Source: Isoperla grammatica (Eukaryota > Arthropoda > Insecta > Plecoptera > Perlodidae). From it: DNA of 64,000 nt. The notes beneath the pieces are model-generated. The model was not told where the DNA came from. It made no database searches and worked only from the letters and a program-made list of their open reading frames with translations. A program made the position numbers and the translations under genes. Below, one piece after another: positions 11,550-23,110 of the stretch. The DNA lies in NCBI GenBank assembly GCA_945910005.1, contig OX246745.1:7666765-7730764 (forward strand), given 5' to 3'. How positions within the stretch are numbered: position 1 is the stretch's first letter; each line of letters opens with the position of its first letter.

Positions 11550-12063
11550 GTGAGTACAATTAAAATAAAATTACTCCATTTAATAACTCCTAAAGATTGG
11601 TATGCTATGTTCTGCCTGTATTACTGACTGGATTCTATGCCGGGCTTAGTGTATTCCCTACCTTCGGGCGGCGTGCATTTTGTTTGGTTGTACACCTTTC
11701 AGATGAGAGGGTGGGAGAGAGATGTCTTTCTTTAGGACCGCGTTTAGAGCATTCAAGTCGTATAGTTCCTTTGAGGTTCTTTTCAGAGGGCCCGGGAACT
11801 TCATGGGTTCTGTCTACTACAGACAGTTTGATCGCGAAGGTTGGCAGTGCCACTTGGGTGTTCATGCGTTCGACAGAACTTTTACCGGTATTAGTGTATT
11901 CCCTACCTTAGGGCGGCGTGCATTTTTTCGGGTATAGATGTCCGTCGGTGTGTGTGTTCGTTCAGTGGTATTGGCCATCCTTAGACCTAGTCGTTTGGGG
12001 GGGGGGGGGGGGGGTAACCCAATTTTTTGTGCGTGTTGCTTCTCCGTTTGCTTTGTATTGCAG

Positions 12064-12196
12064 TTGCAGACGACGTCGATGGATATCTTCGAGACTTCCT
12101 CCAACCCTCACCAAACACGAGGCAGACACCACCCCATGAGGCAAGAAGAAGTGGAGGGTCCACTTCGCCCATAGAGACGTCGGAACATCATGCCGG
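12064..12196 (+). other. exon-like segment, unit 2, internally deleted (133 bp)
   Basis: The same acceptor and donor are kept, but about 410 bp is missing. The break joins CACGAGGCAG to ACACCACCCC; both deletion ends show CAGA in full units, so a microhomology deletion is likely. The inverted motif copies are lost, leaving a short exon-like segment with intact ends. Confidence 0.5.
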
Positions 12197-12709
12197 GTGA
12201 GTACAATTAAATTTAAATTACTCCTTTTAATAACTCCTAAAGATTGGTATGTTATGTTCTGCCTGTATCACTGACTGGATTCTATGCCGGGCTTAGTGTA
12301 TTCCCTACCTTCGGGCGGCGTGCATTTTGTTTGGTTGAACACCTTTCAGATGAGAGGGTGGGAGAGAGATGTCTTTCTTTAGGACCGCGTTTAGATCATT
12401 CAAGTCGTATAGTTCCTTTGAGGTTATTTTCAGAGAACCCGGGAACTTCATGGGTTCTGTCTACTACGGACAGTTTGATCGCGAAGGTTGGCAGTGCCAC
12501 TTGGGTGTTCATGCGCTCGACAGAACTTCTACCGGATTTAGTGTATTCCCTACCTTAGGGCGGCGTGCATTTTTTCTGGTATAGATGTCCGCCGGGGTGT
12601 GTGTTCGATCAGTGGTATTGGCCATCTTTAGACCAAGTCGTTTGGGGGGGGGGGGGGGGGTGAACCAATTTTGTGTGCGTGTTGCTTCTCCGTTTGCTTT
12701 GTATTGCAG

Positions 12710-13252
12710 TTGCAGACGACGTCGATGGATATCTTCGAGACTACCTCCAACCCTCACCAAACACGAGGCAGATGCGGGGCGCTGAGTGGCCTGCCGGCTC
12801 CCTGCTGCATGGAAGAGATCAACTCGTCATCTGCCAAGAAGATGAGGCGTTCGCAATGGATGGAGGGGCACTGAATCGAGTGGACGGTGGGTGGGTGGGT
12901 GCTATTGTGTGTCGGGGGGAACCTAGTCAGCTACCGGGGGCAGTGCTTGCACGGTAAGACCACCGTAACAGCGGTCACGGGGGGGAACTCTAGCCCTTTG
13001 GTTTCTTGCTCGCAATCAACCGCTCGGCACAGTTTCCGCCCATGCCACAGCAGCGTCTTATCGTCTTGAGAGATGAGGACTCGATCTCTTCCATGCAGCA
13101 GACAAACAGAAGAGCACTCAGCGATCCGCCGCGTCTTCTCGGCAGGTGACTATTCGATCTCTTCCATGGAGCACTCGGACACCACCCCATGAAGCGAGAA
13201 GAAGAAGTAGAGGGTCCACTTCGCCCATAGAGACGTTGGAACATCATGCCGG
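12710..13252 (+). other. exon-like segment, unit 3
   Basis: This segment is 543 bp with AG at 12708-12709 and GT at 13253-13254. It is nearly identical to unit 1, differing in scattered substitutions and in an ACAAACAGAAG variant. A 16-17 bp G run lies about 60 bp upstream of the acceptor. Confidence 0.4.
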
Positions 13253-13762
13253 GTGAGTACAATTAAAATTAAATTACTCCTTTTAATAACTCCTAAAGAT
13301 TGGTATGTTATGTTCTGCCTGTATCACTGACTGGATTCTATGCCGGGCTTTGTGTATTCCCTACCTTCGGGCGGCGTGCATTTTGTTTGGTTGAACACCT
13401 TTCAGATGAGAGGGTGGGAGAGAGATGTCTTTTTTAGGACCGCGTTTAGATCATTCAAGTCGTATAGTTCCATTGAGGTTCTTTTCAGAGAACCCGGGAA
13501 CTTCATGGGTTCTGTCTACTACGGACAGGTTGATCGCGAAGGCTGGCAGTGCCATTTGGGTGTTCATGCGTTCGACAGAACTTCTACCGGATTTAGTGTA
13601 TTCCCTACCTTAGGGCGGTGTGCATTTTTTCTGGTATAGATGTCCGCCGGTGTGTGTGTTCGATCAGTGGTATTGGCCATCCTAAGGGGGGTCGTTTGGG
13701 GGAAGGGGGGGGGTGAACCAATTTTTTGTGCGTGTTGCTTCTCCGTTTGCTTTGTATTGCAG

Positions 13763-14305
13763 TTGCAGACGACGTCGATGGATATCTTCGAGACTACCTC
13801 CAACCCTCACCAAACACGAGGCAGATGCGGGGCGCTGAGTGGCCTGCTGGCTCTCTGCTGCATGGAAGAGATCGACTCGTCATCTGCCAAGAAGATGAGG
13901 CGTTCGCAATGGATGGAGGGGCACTGAATCGAGTGGACGGTGGGTGGGTGGGTGCTATTGTGTGTCGGGGGGAACCTAGTTTCAGCTACCGGGGGCAGTG
14001 CTTGCACGGTAAGACCACCGTAACAGTGGTCACGGGGGGGAACTCTAGCCCTTTGGTTTCTTGCTCGCAATCAACCGCTCGGCACAGTTTCCGCCCATGC
14101 CATAGCAGCGTCTTATCGTCTTGAGAGATGAGGACTCGATCTCTTCCATGCAGCAGACAGACAGCAGAGCACTCGGCGACCCGCCGCGTCTTCTCGGCAG
14201 GTGACGAGCGATCTCTTCCATGGAGCACTCGGACACCAACCCATGAAGCGAGAAGAAGAAGTGGAGGGTCCACTTCGCCACGGAGATGTCGGCACATCAT
14301 GCCGG
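13763..14305 (+). other. exon-like segment, unit 4
   Basis: This segment is 543 bp with AG at 13761-13762 and GT at 14306-14307. It is the closest match to unit 1, including the upstream GGGGGGTCGTTTGGGGGAAG phrase. Confidence 0.4.
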
Positions 14306-14524
14306 GTGAGTACAATTAAAATTAAATTACCCCTTTTAACAACTCCTTAAAGATTATCTTATTTTCTGCCTGTATCACTGACTGGTTTCTATATCAGACA
14401 TAGTGTATTCCCTACCTTCGGGCGGCGTGCATTTTTTCTAGTATAGATGTCTGCCGATGTGTATGTTGTAATCAGTGGTATTGTCCTTGTCCACCATTAA
14501 ACTAGCGTTTAATTTGTATTACAG

Positions 14525-14665
14525 TTGCAGACGACGTCGATGGATAGATATCTTCGAGACTACCTCTAGCTCTCGCTAACCACGAGGCAGATCTTCGCAG
14601 AGCAAGCGCGCATGTACATTGCGTCAAGCTCGCCGTGACGTCAGCATGGGACAAGACAGCGTGGG
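14525..14665 (+). other. diverged last exon-like segment of the array (141 bp)
   Basis: It starts like the others (TTGCAGACGACGTCGATGGA, then TATCTTCGAGACTACCTC) but its 3' half is unique: AGCAAGCGCGCATGTACATT, GTCAAGCTCGCCGTGACGTC, ending GCGTGG|GTGAGTGTG. The acceptor (GTATTACAG) and donor are both good. The divergence, after a stretch lacking the rest of the unit, marks it as an older member or as the ancestor of the array. Confidence 0.45.
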
Positions 14666-14669
14666 GTGA

Positions 14670-15255
14670 GTGTGTTGCGAAATACAAGCGTTACGCTTCG
14701 CCGATAGTTTTATTATTATGGCGATAAAACTATTTCTACATTGATATTTGTATTGAGTTAGAAACTAGACGACTTAATTGAGCAGATTTGATCATATTTG
14801 ATATTTCTTTAAATCGGCACAGCACGCTTACCTCTTTGCATTAGCACGTATAATTCCAATAGCTTGTGTATATAATTTACGTTAAAGAAAAGTTGGATAC
14901 AATTCTGGTAAACATCATTTACGTTTGCACTTATTTCAAGTGTCAGTAAAATGTATTGTTATATGATTTATTCCTATCGGAGTGCAATTTAGTTTCTTAG
15001 AACTCTACGATGCGTAACTATTATTCGACATATCCAAAAGGTTAGTCTAGAATGTAGATATTCAAATAGAGTTCACTTTTTTAGGAATATATATAACGCT
15101 CAATGCCGTTTTAAAAGTGAATCAATCAAGTGTGGGTCAACATTTATCCAAAATATCAAAAGTAATGAATATTTAAATATTGTGTTAGTATTAAAACAAA
15201 TTAATACAAGTTATAAATTACTTTCACAGCTTAAACAATTTCAACTGCCTATAAC
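14670..15255. other. no gene seen; AT-rich spacer
   Basis: AT-rich sequence between the 1-kb array and the first terminal block. No repeat ends, open frames or splice-flanked segments stand out. Confidence 0.4.
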
Positions 15256-15259
15256 GAAG

Positions 15260-16030
15260 TGTCGGCTGTTGATCACAGGCTACAAAGCAAAGCACTTATC
15301 TTGCACATACTTAACGTGATTGCATAGTTTGTATTTTCAATTGAATCAAATCTTGACATTGATTTTTCCTTCAGATTTGAAGACACACACTTATTGGAGC
15401 AACGAGTGATTGAGGGTCGACGATGAAGAATAGAAAAATTAATGTATATAATAAGGCAAAGCCTTACAAAAAAAAGAAAAAAACAACGCAGAGCAAACAA
15501 TTCAAATATTGTAAAAGGAGTGCATTAGTATTTTTTTAAAGTTAATTTAATTAATACAGTCTTGTTGTGCCATCGTTGGCACAAAAGCGCATTTTCTTGC
15601 TTCGATCCGTATATTTGCAGGATGTTCTCATCGTGTGTTTTAGCTCGCGAGTAAATGTTGCGCGTGTACACAGCACAACGCTATTGTAGTGCATGTAGTA
15701 TTGTGTGGTAGATGTAGTTAGTAGTATTGTGTGGTAGATGCACTTAGAAGTAGAAGTGTGTGTTTTGTAGAAGTAAGTAGAAATAGTTAAGTGCTCAGTA
15801 CTCGTGCTAGCAAATTCAAAGAATGAGTTTGCAAAGTAAAGAGTAAATTTTATTCTTGTACCTTTTTTCACTTTAATAATTATTAAAGTCTATCTGACGG
15901 TCGGGCCCGGCCGTTAAATAGACTCGCTCTAAACACAAACACTAGTTTGCTCCTTATTTTCTTTGCCCCGCGGTGAAGATGGCGAGAGGTAAACGGCTAT
16001 GGGGATGGGGGAGGCCGATAAAAAAATAAA
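15260..16030 (+). repeat. terminal-exon-like block, copy 1 (partner 20735-21440)
   Basis: The block opens with a pyrimidine tract and acceptor TTTTTCCTTCAG|ATTTGAAGACA (AG at 15373-15374). It then has AAGGAGTGCATTAGT, CGCGAGTAAA, a GTAGTATTGTGTGGTAG repeat, a GTGCTCAGTACTCGTGCT word, an ATTAAA poly(A)-signal variant near 15882, a 38-bp palindrome at 15887-15924, and ends in GGCTATGGGGATGGGGGAGG followed by an A-rich tract. The order is the same at 20.7-21.4 kb. It looks like a duplicated 3' exon that follows each exon array; a dispersed element is the alternative, because a third inverted copy exists at 26.3 kb. Confidence 0.6.
15887..15924. other. 38-bp near-perfect palindrome
   Basis: AGTCTATCTGACGGTCGGGC and its complement GCCCGACCGTCAGATAGACT (with a few mismatches) form a hairpin with almost no loop. 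The equivalent site in copy 2 (21296-21333) keeps the outer arms but has changed the centre. Confidence 0.7.
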
Positions 16031-16074
16031 AAAAATAAAACATTAAGATAATTATGCATATTACATTACTCAAG

Positions 16075-16142
16075 ACTGCTGGCGGATCGCAAGCACAACA
16101 GCTCCAGAGTTGCAGTAGACGCACACCAGGAGAAGGGGAGAG
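16075..16142 (+). other. exon-like unit, diverged 84-bp family member (68 bp)
   Basis: Between CTCAAG and the donor GAGAG|GTAAAA lies a 68-bp segment sharing GAGTTGCAGTA and CACACCAGGAGAA with the 84-bp units. It is the first member on the left side of array 2. Confidence 0.4.
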
Positions 16143-16244
16143 GTAAAAAAAAAAACGTAATATATTTCTATTAGTATCTAAAAGTAACCAGTTTCTTATA
16201 ACATTTACCTAACTCATATTTTGTCCTTATGTTACATGGATTAG

Positions 16245-19200
16245 ATCTACGAGACGCTTCGGGCTGCTTCAAGACGATGCGCCATCGACGACTTTCGAGT
16301 TGCAGTAATCCCACACTAGAGGTAAAGTAACGACCTAATATAATATGTTTTAAATATTACCACAAAGTAATAGAATTCCTACACAATTACGTAAATCATG
16401 TGTGCTTTGCTGTTCCTGACCCTACCACAACCCACAACATAATAGAATTCCTACATATTTACGTAACTCATGTGTGCTTTGCTGTTCCTGACCCTACCAC
16501 AACCCACAACATAATAGAATTCCTACATATTTACGTAACTCATGTGTGCTTCTGTTATATGAAATAGATCTACAAGCAACGCGTTGGGCTGCCTCAAGAC
16601 GATGCGCCATCAACGACCTTCGAGTTGCAGTAATCCCACACTGGGAGAGAGGTAAAGTAACGACCTTATATATATTTTAATTATTACCACAACATAAAAG
16701 AATTCCTACATATTCACGTAACTCATGTGTGCTTTGCTGTTCCCGACCCCCCCCCCCCCCCCCCCCCCACCAACAACAAAATAGAATTCCTACATATTTA
16801 CATAACTCATGTGTGCTTCTGTTATATGAAATAGATCTACAAGCAACGCGATGGGCTGCCTCAAGACGATGCGACATCAACGCCCTTCGAGGTGCAGTAA
16901 TCCCACACCAAAAGAGAGGTAAAGTAACGACCTTATATATTTTAATTATTACCATAACATAATAGAATTCTTCCATATTTACGTAACTCATGTGTGCTTT
17001 GCTGTTCCTGACCCCAAAACCCACAACATAATAGAATTCCTACATATACGTAACTCATGTGTGCTTCTGTTACATGAAAAAATAGAACTACGAGAGACGC
17101 GTTGGGCTGCCTCAAGACGATGCGCCATCAATACCCTTCGAGTTGCAGTAATCCCACACCAGGAGAGAGGTAAAGAAACGACCTAATATATTTTAATTAT
17201 TACCACAACATAATGGAATTCCTACATATTTACGCAAATCTTGTGTGCTTTGCTGTCCTGACCTCCCCAACCCACAACATAATAGAATTCCTCCATGTTT
17301 ACGTAACTCATGTGTGCTTTGCTGTTCCTGACCCCACAATCCACAACATAATAGAATACCTACATATTTACGTAACTCATGTGTGCTTCTGTTACATAAA
17401 AAAATAGAACTACGAGAGACGCGTTGGGCTGCCTCAAGACGATGCGCCATCAACATCCTTCGAGTTGCAGTAATCCCACACCAGGAGAGAGGTAAAGTAA
17501 CGACCTAATATATTTTAATTATTACCACAAAATCATTAAATTCCTTCATATTTACGTAACTCATGTTGTGCTTTGCTGTTTCTGACTCCACAACATAATA
17601 GAATTCCTACATATGTACCTATCTCATGTTTGCTTTGCTGTTCCTGACCCCCTAAACCCACAACATAATAGAATTCCTACATATTTGCGTAACTCATGTG
17701 TGCTTTGCTGTTCCTGACCCCACAACCCACAACATAATAGAATTCCCACGTATTTACGTAACTAATGTGTCCTTCTCTTATATGAAATAGATCTACAAGC
17801 AACGCGTTGGGCTGCCTCAAGACGATGCACCATCAACGCCCTTCGAGTTGCTGTAATCCCACACCAGGAGAGAGGTAAAGTCACGACCTAATATATTTTA
17901 ATTATTACCACAACATAATAGAATTCCTACATATTTACGAAAATCATGTGTGCTTTGCTGTCCTGACCCCCCAAACCCCCAACATAATATAATTCCTACA
18001 TATTTACGTAACTTATGTGTGCTTTGCTGTTCCTGACCCCACAACCCACTTCCACTACATAATAGAATTCCTACATATTTACGTAACTCATGTGTGCTTT
18101 GTTGTTCCTGACACCAAAACCCACAACATAATAGAATTTCTACATATTTACGTAAATCATGTGTGCTTTGCTGTCCTGACCCCTTAAACCCACAACATAA
18201 TAGAATACCCACATATTTACGTAAAGCATGTGTGCTTTGCTGTTCCTGGCCCCCCAAACTCACAACATAATAGAAATCTTACATATTTACGTTACTCATG
18301 TGTGTTTTGCTGTTCCTGACCCCACAACCCACAACATAATAGAATCTCTACGTATTTACGTAAGTCATGTGAGCTTTGCTGTTCCTGACCCCCCAAACCC
18401 ACAACATAATTGAATTCCTACATATTTACGTAACTCATGTGTGCTTCTGTTACATAAAAAAATAGAACTTCAAGAGACGCGTTGGGCTGCCTCAAGACGA
18501 TGCGCCATCAACGCCCTTCTAGTTGCAGTAATCCCACACCAGGAGCGAGGTAAAGTAACGACCTAATATATTTTATTTATTACCACAAAATAGTAAATCC
18601 TACATACTTACGTAACTCATGTTGTGCTTTGCTGTTCCTGACTCCACTACATAATAGAATTCCTATATATTTACGTAATTCATGTTTGCTTTGCTGTTCC
18701 TGACCCCTTAAACCACAACATAATAAAATTCCTACATATTCACGTAGATCATGTGTGCTTTGCTGTTCCTGACCCCACAACCCACAACACAATAGAATTT
18801 CTACATATTTACGTAACTCATGTGCGCTTCTGTTACATAAAAAAATAGAACTACGAGAGACGCGTTGGGCTGCCTCAAGATGATGCGCCATCAACATCCT
18901 TCGAGTTGCAGTAATCCCACACCAGGAGAGAGGTAAAGTAACGACCTAATATATTTTAATTTTTACCACAAAATAATAAAATTCCTACATATCTTCGTAA
19001 CTCTTGTGTGCTTTGCTGTTCCTGACTCCACAACATAATAGAAATCCTACATATTTACGTTACTCATGTGTTACATGAAATAGAACTACACGAGACGCGT
19101 TGGGCTGCCTCATGACGATGCGCTATCAACGACCTTCGAGTTGCAGTAATCCCACACCAGGGAGAGAGGTAAAGTAACGACCTAATAAATATTTTAATTA

Positions 19201-20521
19201 TTACCACAAAGTAATAGAATTTCTATACATATTTACATAACTCATGTTTGCTTTGCTGTTCCTGACCCCACAATCCACAACATAATAGAATGCCTACATA
19301 TTTACGTAACTCATGTGTGTTTTGCTGTCCTGACCCCCCAAACCCACAACATAATAGAATACCCACATATTTACGTAGTTCATTTGTGCTTTGCTGTTCC
19401 TGACACCACAACCCACAACATAATAGAATACCCACATATTTACGTAACTCATGTGTCCTTCTGCTACATGAAATAGATTTACGAGAGACGCGCTGGGCTG
19501 CCTCAAGACGATGCGCCTTCAACGACCTTCTAGTTGCAGTAATCCCACACCAGGAGAGAGGTAAATTTTATTACCACAAAGTTATAGAATTCCTATACAT
19601 ATTTACGTAACTCTTGTGTGCTTTGGTGTTCCTGACTCCAAAAACCTACAATTTAATAGAATTCCTACATATTTACGTAACTCATGTTGTGCTTTGCTGT
19701 TCCTGACTCCACAACATAATAGAATTCTTACATATTTACGTTATTCATGTATGCTTTGCTGTTTCTGACCCTACAACCCACAACAAAATAGAATTTCTAC
19801 ATATTTACGTAACTCATGTTGTGCTTTGCTGTTCCTGACTCCACAACATAATAGAATTCTTACATATTTACGTTATTCATGTATGCTTTGCTGTTCCTGA
19901 CCCCACAACCCACAACATAATAGAATTTCTACGTATTTACGTAAGTCATGTGAGCTTTGCTGTTCCTGACCCCCCAAACCCACAACATAATTGAATTCCT
20001 ACATATTTACGTAACTTATGTGTGCTTCTGTTACATGAAATAGAACTACGAGAGACGCGTTGGGCTGCCTCAAGACGATGCGCCATCAACGCCCTTCGAG
20101 TTGCAGTAATCCCAACACAGGAGAGAGGTAAAGTAAAGACCTAATAAATATTTGTATTATTACCACAAAGTAATAGTATTCCTATACATATTTACGTAAC
20201 TCTTGTGTGCTTTGGTGTTCCTAACCCCAAAAACCCACAATATAATAGAATTCCTACATATTTACGTAACCCATGTTGTGCTTTGCTGTTCCTGACTCCA
20301 CAACATTATAGAATTCCTACATATTTACGTAACTCATGTGTGCTTTGCTGTTCCTGACCCCCTAAACCCACAACATAATAGATTTCCTGCATATTCACGT
20401 AACTCATAGTCATGGGTGCTTCTGTTACATGAAATAGAACTACGAGAGACGCGCTGGGCTGCCTCTAGACGATGCGCCATTAACACCCTTCGAGTTGCAG
20501 TAATCCCACACCAGGAGAGAG
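16245..20521 (+). repeat. array of 84-bp exon-like units in 69-bp satellite introns
   Basis: Twelve units lie at 16245-16321 (77 bp), 16568-16651, 16835-16918, 17086-17169, 17408-17491, 17791-17874, 18466-18549, 18849-18932, 19084-19168 (85 bp), 19477-19560, 20044-20127 and 20438-20521. Ten are exactly 84 bp. All follow an AG (mostly GAAATAG or AAAATAG) and all but one end at GAG|GTAAAG, the exception having GTAAAT. The spacers differ widely, from 151 to 591 bp, and are made of a 69-bp satellite. Constant exon length against variable spacers is what a spliced, phase-symmetric exon array would show. Two of three plus frames are open in nearly all units, each with one nonsense codon somewhere; the third always has TAA. 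Coding status is therefore undecided. Confidence 0.75.
16385..20400. repeat. 69-bp satellite in the spacers of the exon array
   Basis: The monomer contains ACATAATAGAATTCCTACAT, ATTTACGTAACTCATGTGTG and CTTTGCTGTTCCTGACC. Dozens of copies fill the spacers, in varying numbers per spacer. A poly-C run of about 19 occurs in one copy near 16748. The minus strand of the 69-bp monomer is a 23-codon open frame, which gives spurious repeated proteins there. Confidence 0.85.
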
Positions 20522-20734
20522 GTAAAGTCACAACCTAGTATATTTTATTTATTACTACAAAGTAACAGATTTCCTACATCATTTACGTAACATGACAAGT
20601 CCATATTCGGATCGCGTCTAGTCTTACGAAAGCACGTCTAAGTTATTATTCACTTTGTTCAAATCGTGTGTATTAATTAAAACAAATATCTTAATTATTT
20701 GGGCACAGATAATTACAAGTAATCGTAAAACAGT

Positions 20735-21440
20735 AGAGCCGGTTGTTTGTTACAGATCACAATGCAAGGTACTTAACCTGTACATAAAACGTAATTGCTT
20801 AGTTTTTATTTTTAATTGAATCAAAATCTGAACATTTATTTTTTCTTCAGATTTGAAGACATCACTGCAGAAGAGGCTCAAATCCGTCACCAATGAAGAT
20901 TATACAGATGTAAAATGTAAAATGTAAAAAAACCCACCTTGAAGCAAACTATTTAAATATTGTTAAAGGAGTGCATTAGTTTTGTTTTTTAGTTTTGTTT
21001 TAAACGTACAATAATTGTAATACTAGTTCGGCAAACGTTGGTACACACGCACCTTGATCCGTATATTTGCACGGTATTCTCATCGTGTGTTTTAGCTCGC
21101 GAGTAAACATTGCACGTGTACACGGCCCAGCACTATTCTAGTGTATGTAGTATTGTGTGGTAGCTGTAGTTAGTAGTAGCAGTGTGTGGTGTGTAGAAGT
21201 AGAGTAGAAATAGTAATGTGCTCAGTACTCGTGCTGGAAAATTCAAAGAATGAGTTTGTAAAGCGAAAAGTTAATTTTACTCTTGTATTATATATAGTCT
21301 ATCTGACGGTTTGGCCAGGCCATCAAATAGACTCACTCTAGACACAATCGCTAGTTTGCTCCTTATTTTCTTTGCTTCATGATGGAGATGGCGGAGATGG
21401 ACGGCTATGGGGATGGAGGAGGCCGATTAAAAAAAAAAAA
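20735..21440 (+). repeat. terminal-exon-like block, copy 2
   Basis: See 15260-16030. The acceptor is TTTTTTCTTCAG|ATTTGAAGACA (AG at 20849-20850). Downstream features match in order: AAGGAGTGCATTAGT, CGCGAGTAAA, GTAGTATTGTGTGGTAG, GTGCTCAGTACTCGTGCT, the palindrome at 21296-21333, and a final GGCTATGGGGATGGAGGAGG with poly-A. It lies about 330 bp after the last 84-bp unit. Confidence 0.6.
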
Positions 21441-22760
21441 AAAAAATGTTTTTATATTATAAATTTATAATGCAGACATAGTTGTGAGAAAAATAGATTC
21501 AGCTTATTTATAATCTGATAAGGACTACTGTGTTTTAATCTTAATCTGTATTCTTTGGAAGTGTTTTCAATCGAACAATTTAATGCTATAAATGCAATAA
21601 TAAACGGCTTTTTGCTTAATTATTGTTAACCAGACTTTCTCTTCTGTATATTCGTAACGCATGTAATGATAGTGATTATTAGCTCTGACTGCGTAAATAA
21701 ATACATGTGTACATTTTTAAACCAGTGTTTACGTTTACATGTTGTACTTTTATTAAAGACAAGTGCTTCCGTATGTGTTATTTTATTTTACTTGAAACCT
21801 AACCTCCATTGCTCATATTTTGTCTATAACAAAGTTTAAATATTATATGTTATTGTTGTCAATTATGATTGTATTGTGTTATCAATAAAGGAATATGTGA
21901 ATGTTGGTATGTGTTCACCCTACACTTCCCTCCAATGTTTGTAATCATGTGGAATTGTTGTTTGAGTTTGTTTTTAAGTTGAACATAATCAAACTGTAGC
22001 ACACATTACTTTTAATACATAAATTGCTACCTAAACCTCATCCCAATACCTAAATCTATACTCTTTTTTTTGGCCGAGCAAGTAAATTCTATTAATTAAT
22101 TAATGAAGTAATTAAGTATTTTTTGTTAATGTAACTAAAGAGGATATACTATTCCTTCAAAGAAACTCGTACCAACTGCCAGGGATAAGTCAATGTATCA
22201 CTTACTCTTCCATCTTTACCAGTTGTATAATTAAATACTGTCATAAAATACTGCCATAAAATACTGTCGTCGAACGTTTGCCTCAGCGCAAATATTGGCA
22301 GGCGGAGCTGGCTGTCAGTATGTTCCAGTCGTCTTGGGGTCGTTTTACACGTGGAACGTGGAATAGATTATAGTATAGCTATTGTTCACATTTTCAATTG
22401 GTTAAGATGTCATTTAATCGAGTCATTTAAGTGTAATTGTAATGGGGAAAATGCGTCATTTTTTTAGCATTTTACTAGATTAGGATTAACTTCCTGAATA
22501 CAAAAATATTTTATTTCGATGATATAGAATAAAGATTAATTTATAAAAACGAGCTAAAAGTTTCACACATATTTATGGCGGGGAAAACGGGTCATACGTA
22601 ACTTTCCATATATCAGCAATCAACCAATCATAAAATGATAAATAAAATAACGCTTATTTGGAAATTATCATATGCAAAATCATATAAAATCGAATTAATG
22701 TCTAGTACGTCTAATAATAAATTTTGAAGCCCAATTACTATAAAAACACCTAGCTTCAAG
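21441..22760. other. no gene seen
   Basis: AT-rich. An AATAAA occurs near 21885 on the plus strand but no transcript can be linked to it. A near-duplicate pair, AAATACTGTCATA and AAATACTGCCATA, lies near 22235-22265. Confidence 0.4.
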
Positions 22761-22761
22761 A

Positions 22762-22965
22762 AGGTACGAAGTATGTGTGAGTGTGCGTGTGTATTAATGT
22801 GTGCGAGTGCGTGCGAGTGTGCGTCAGTGTGCATGAGTGTGCGTCAGTGTGCATGAGTGTGCATGAGTGTGCGCGAGTGAGTGTGCGTGATGTGCGTCGT
22901 GAGCATGAGTGCGCATGAATGTGCGTGTGTGAGTGTGCGTGAGTACGTGTGTGCGTATGTGTAAG
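22762..22965. repeat. GTGTGC/GAGTGTGCGT minisatellite
   Basis: About 200 bp of GTGTGCGTGAGTGTGCAT-like purine-pyrimidine alternation. Such sequence can adopt Z-DNA; no gene is implied. Confidence 0.85.
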
Positions 22966-22974
22966 TTGGTTTTG

Positions 22975-23110
22975 TTTTTTGTTTTTTTACATTTCTCTTG
23001 TTAGTTTAAGTTAAAACACTAGTCTAGTGGGACTTGTTGCATTGTACTTTATTGTAAGCTGTTATTATATTGCATTGCACTAGTGGGTCACTGAACCGTT
23101 GTCAATAAAG

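Larger units (their letters stand above)
10200..14420 (+). repeat. tandem array of ~1.05-kb units with exon-like segments
   Basis: Four full or partial units are marked by the donor CATGCCGG|GTGAGTACAATT with GT at 10499, 11550, 12197, 13253 and 14306, giving spacings of 1051, 647, 1056 and 1053 bp. Each unit also carries the phrase GTGTATTCCCTACCTT(C/A)GGG twice, a long G run upstream of a pyrimidine-rich acceptor (TTTGCTTTGTATTGCAG), and inverted copies of one motif. Units are very similar to each other, so expansion or homogenisation is recent. One unit is internally deleted. Six-frame reading gives only frames up to 132 codons that break in different places, so I do not call it protein coding. 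Confidence 0.85.

Noticed and set aside
17898..18263. 121-codon minus-strand frame with 23-residue repeats (STHELRKYVGILLCCG)
   Set aside because: It is the reverse strand of the 69-bp intron satellite, broken repeatedly by indels between copies.
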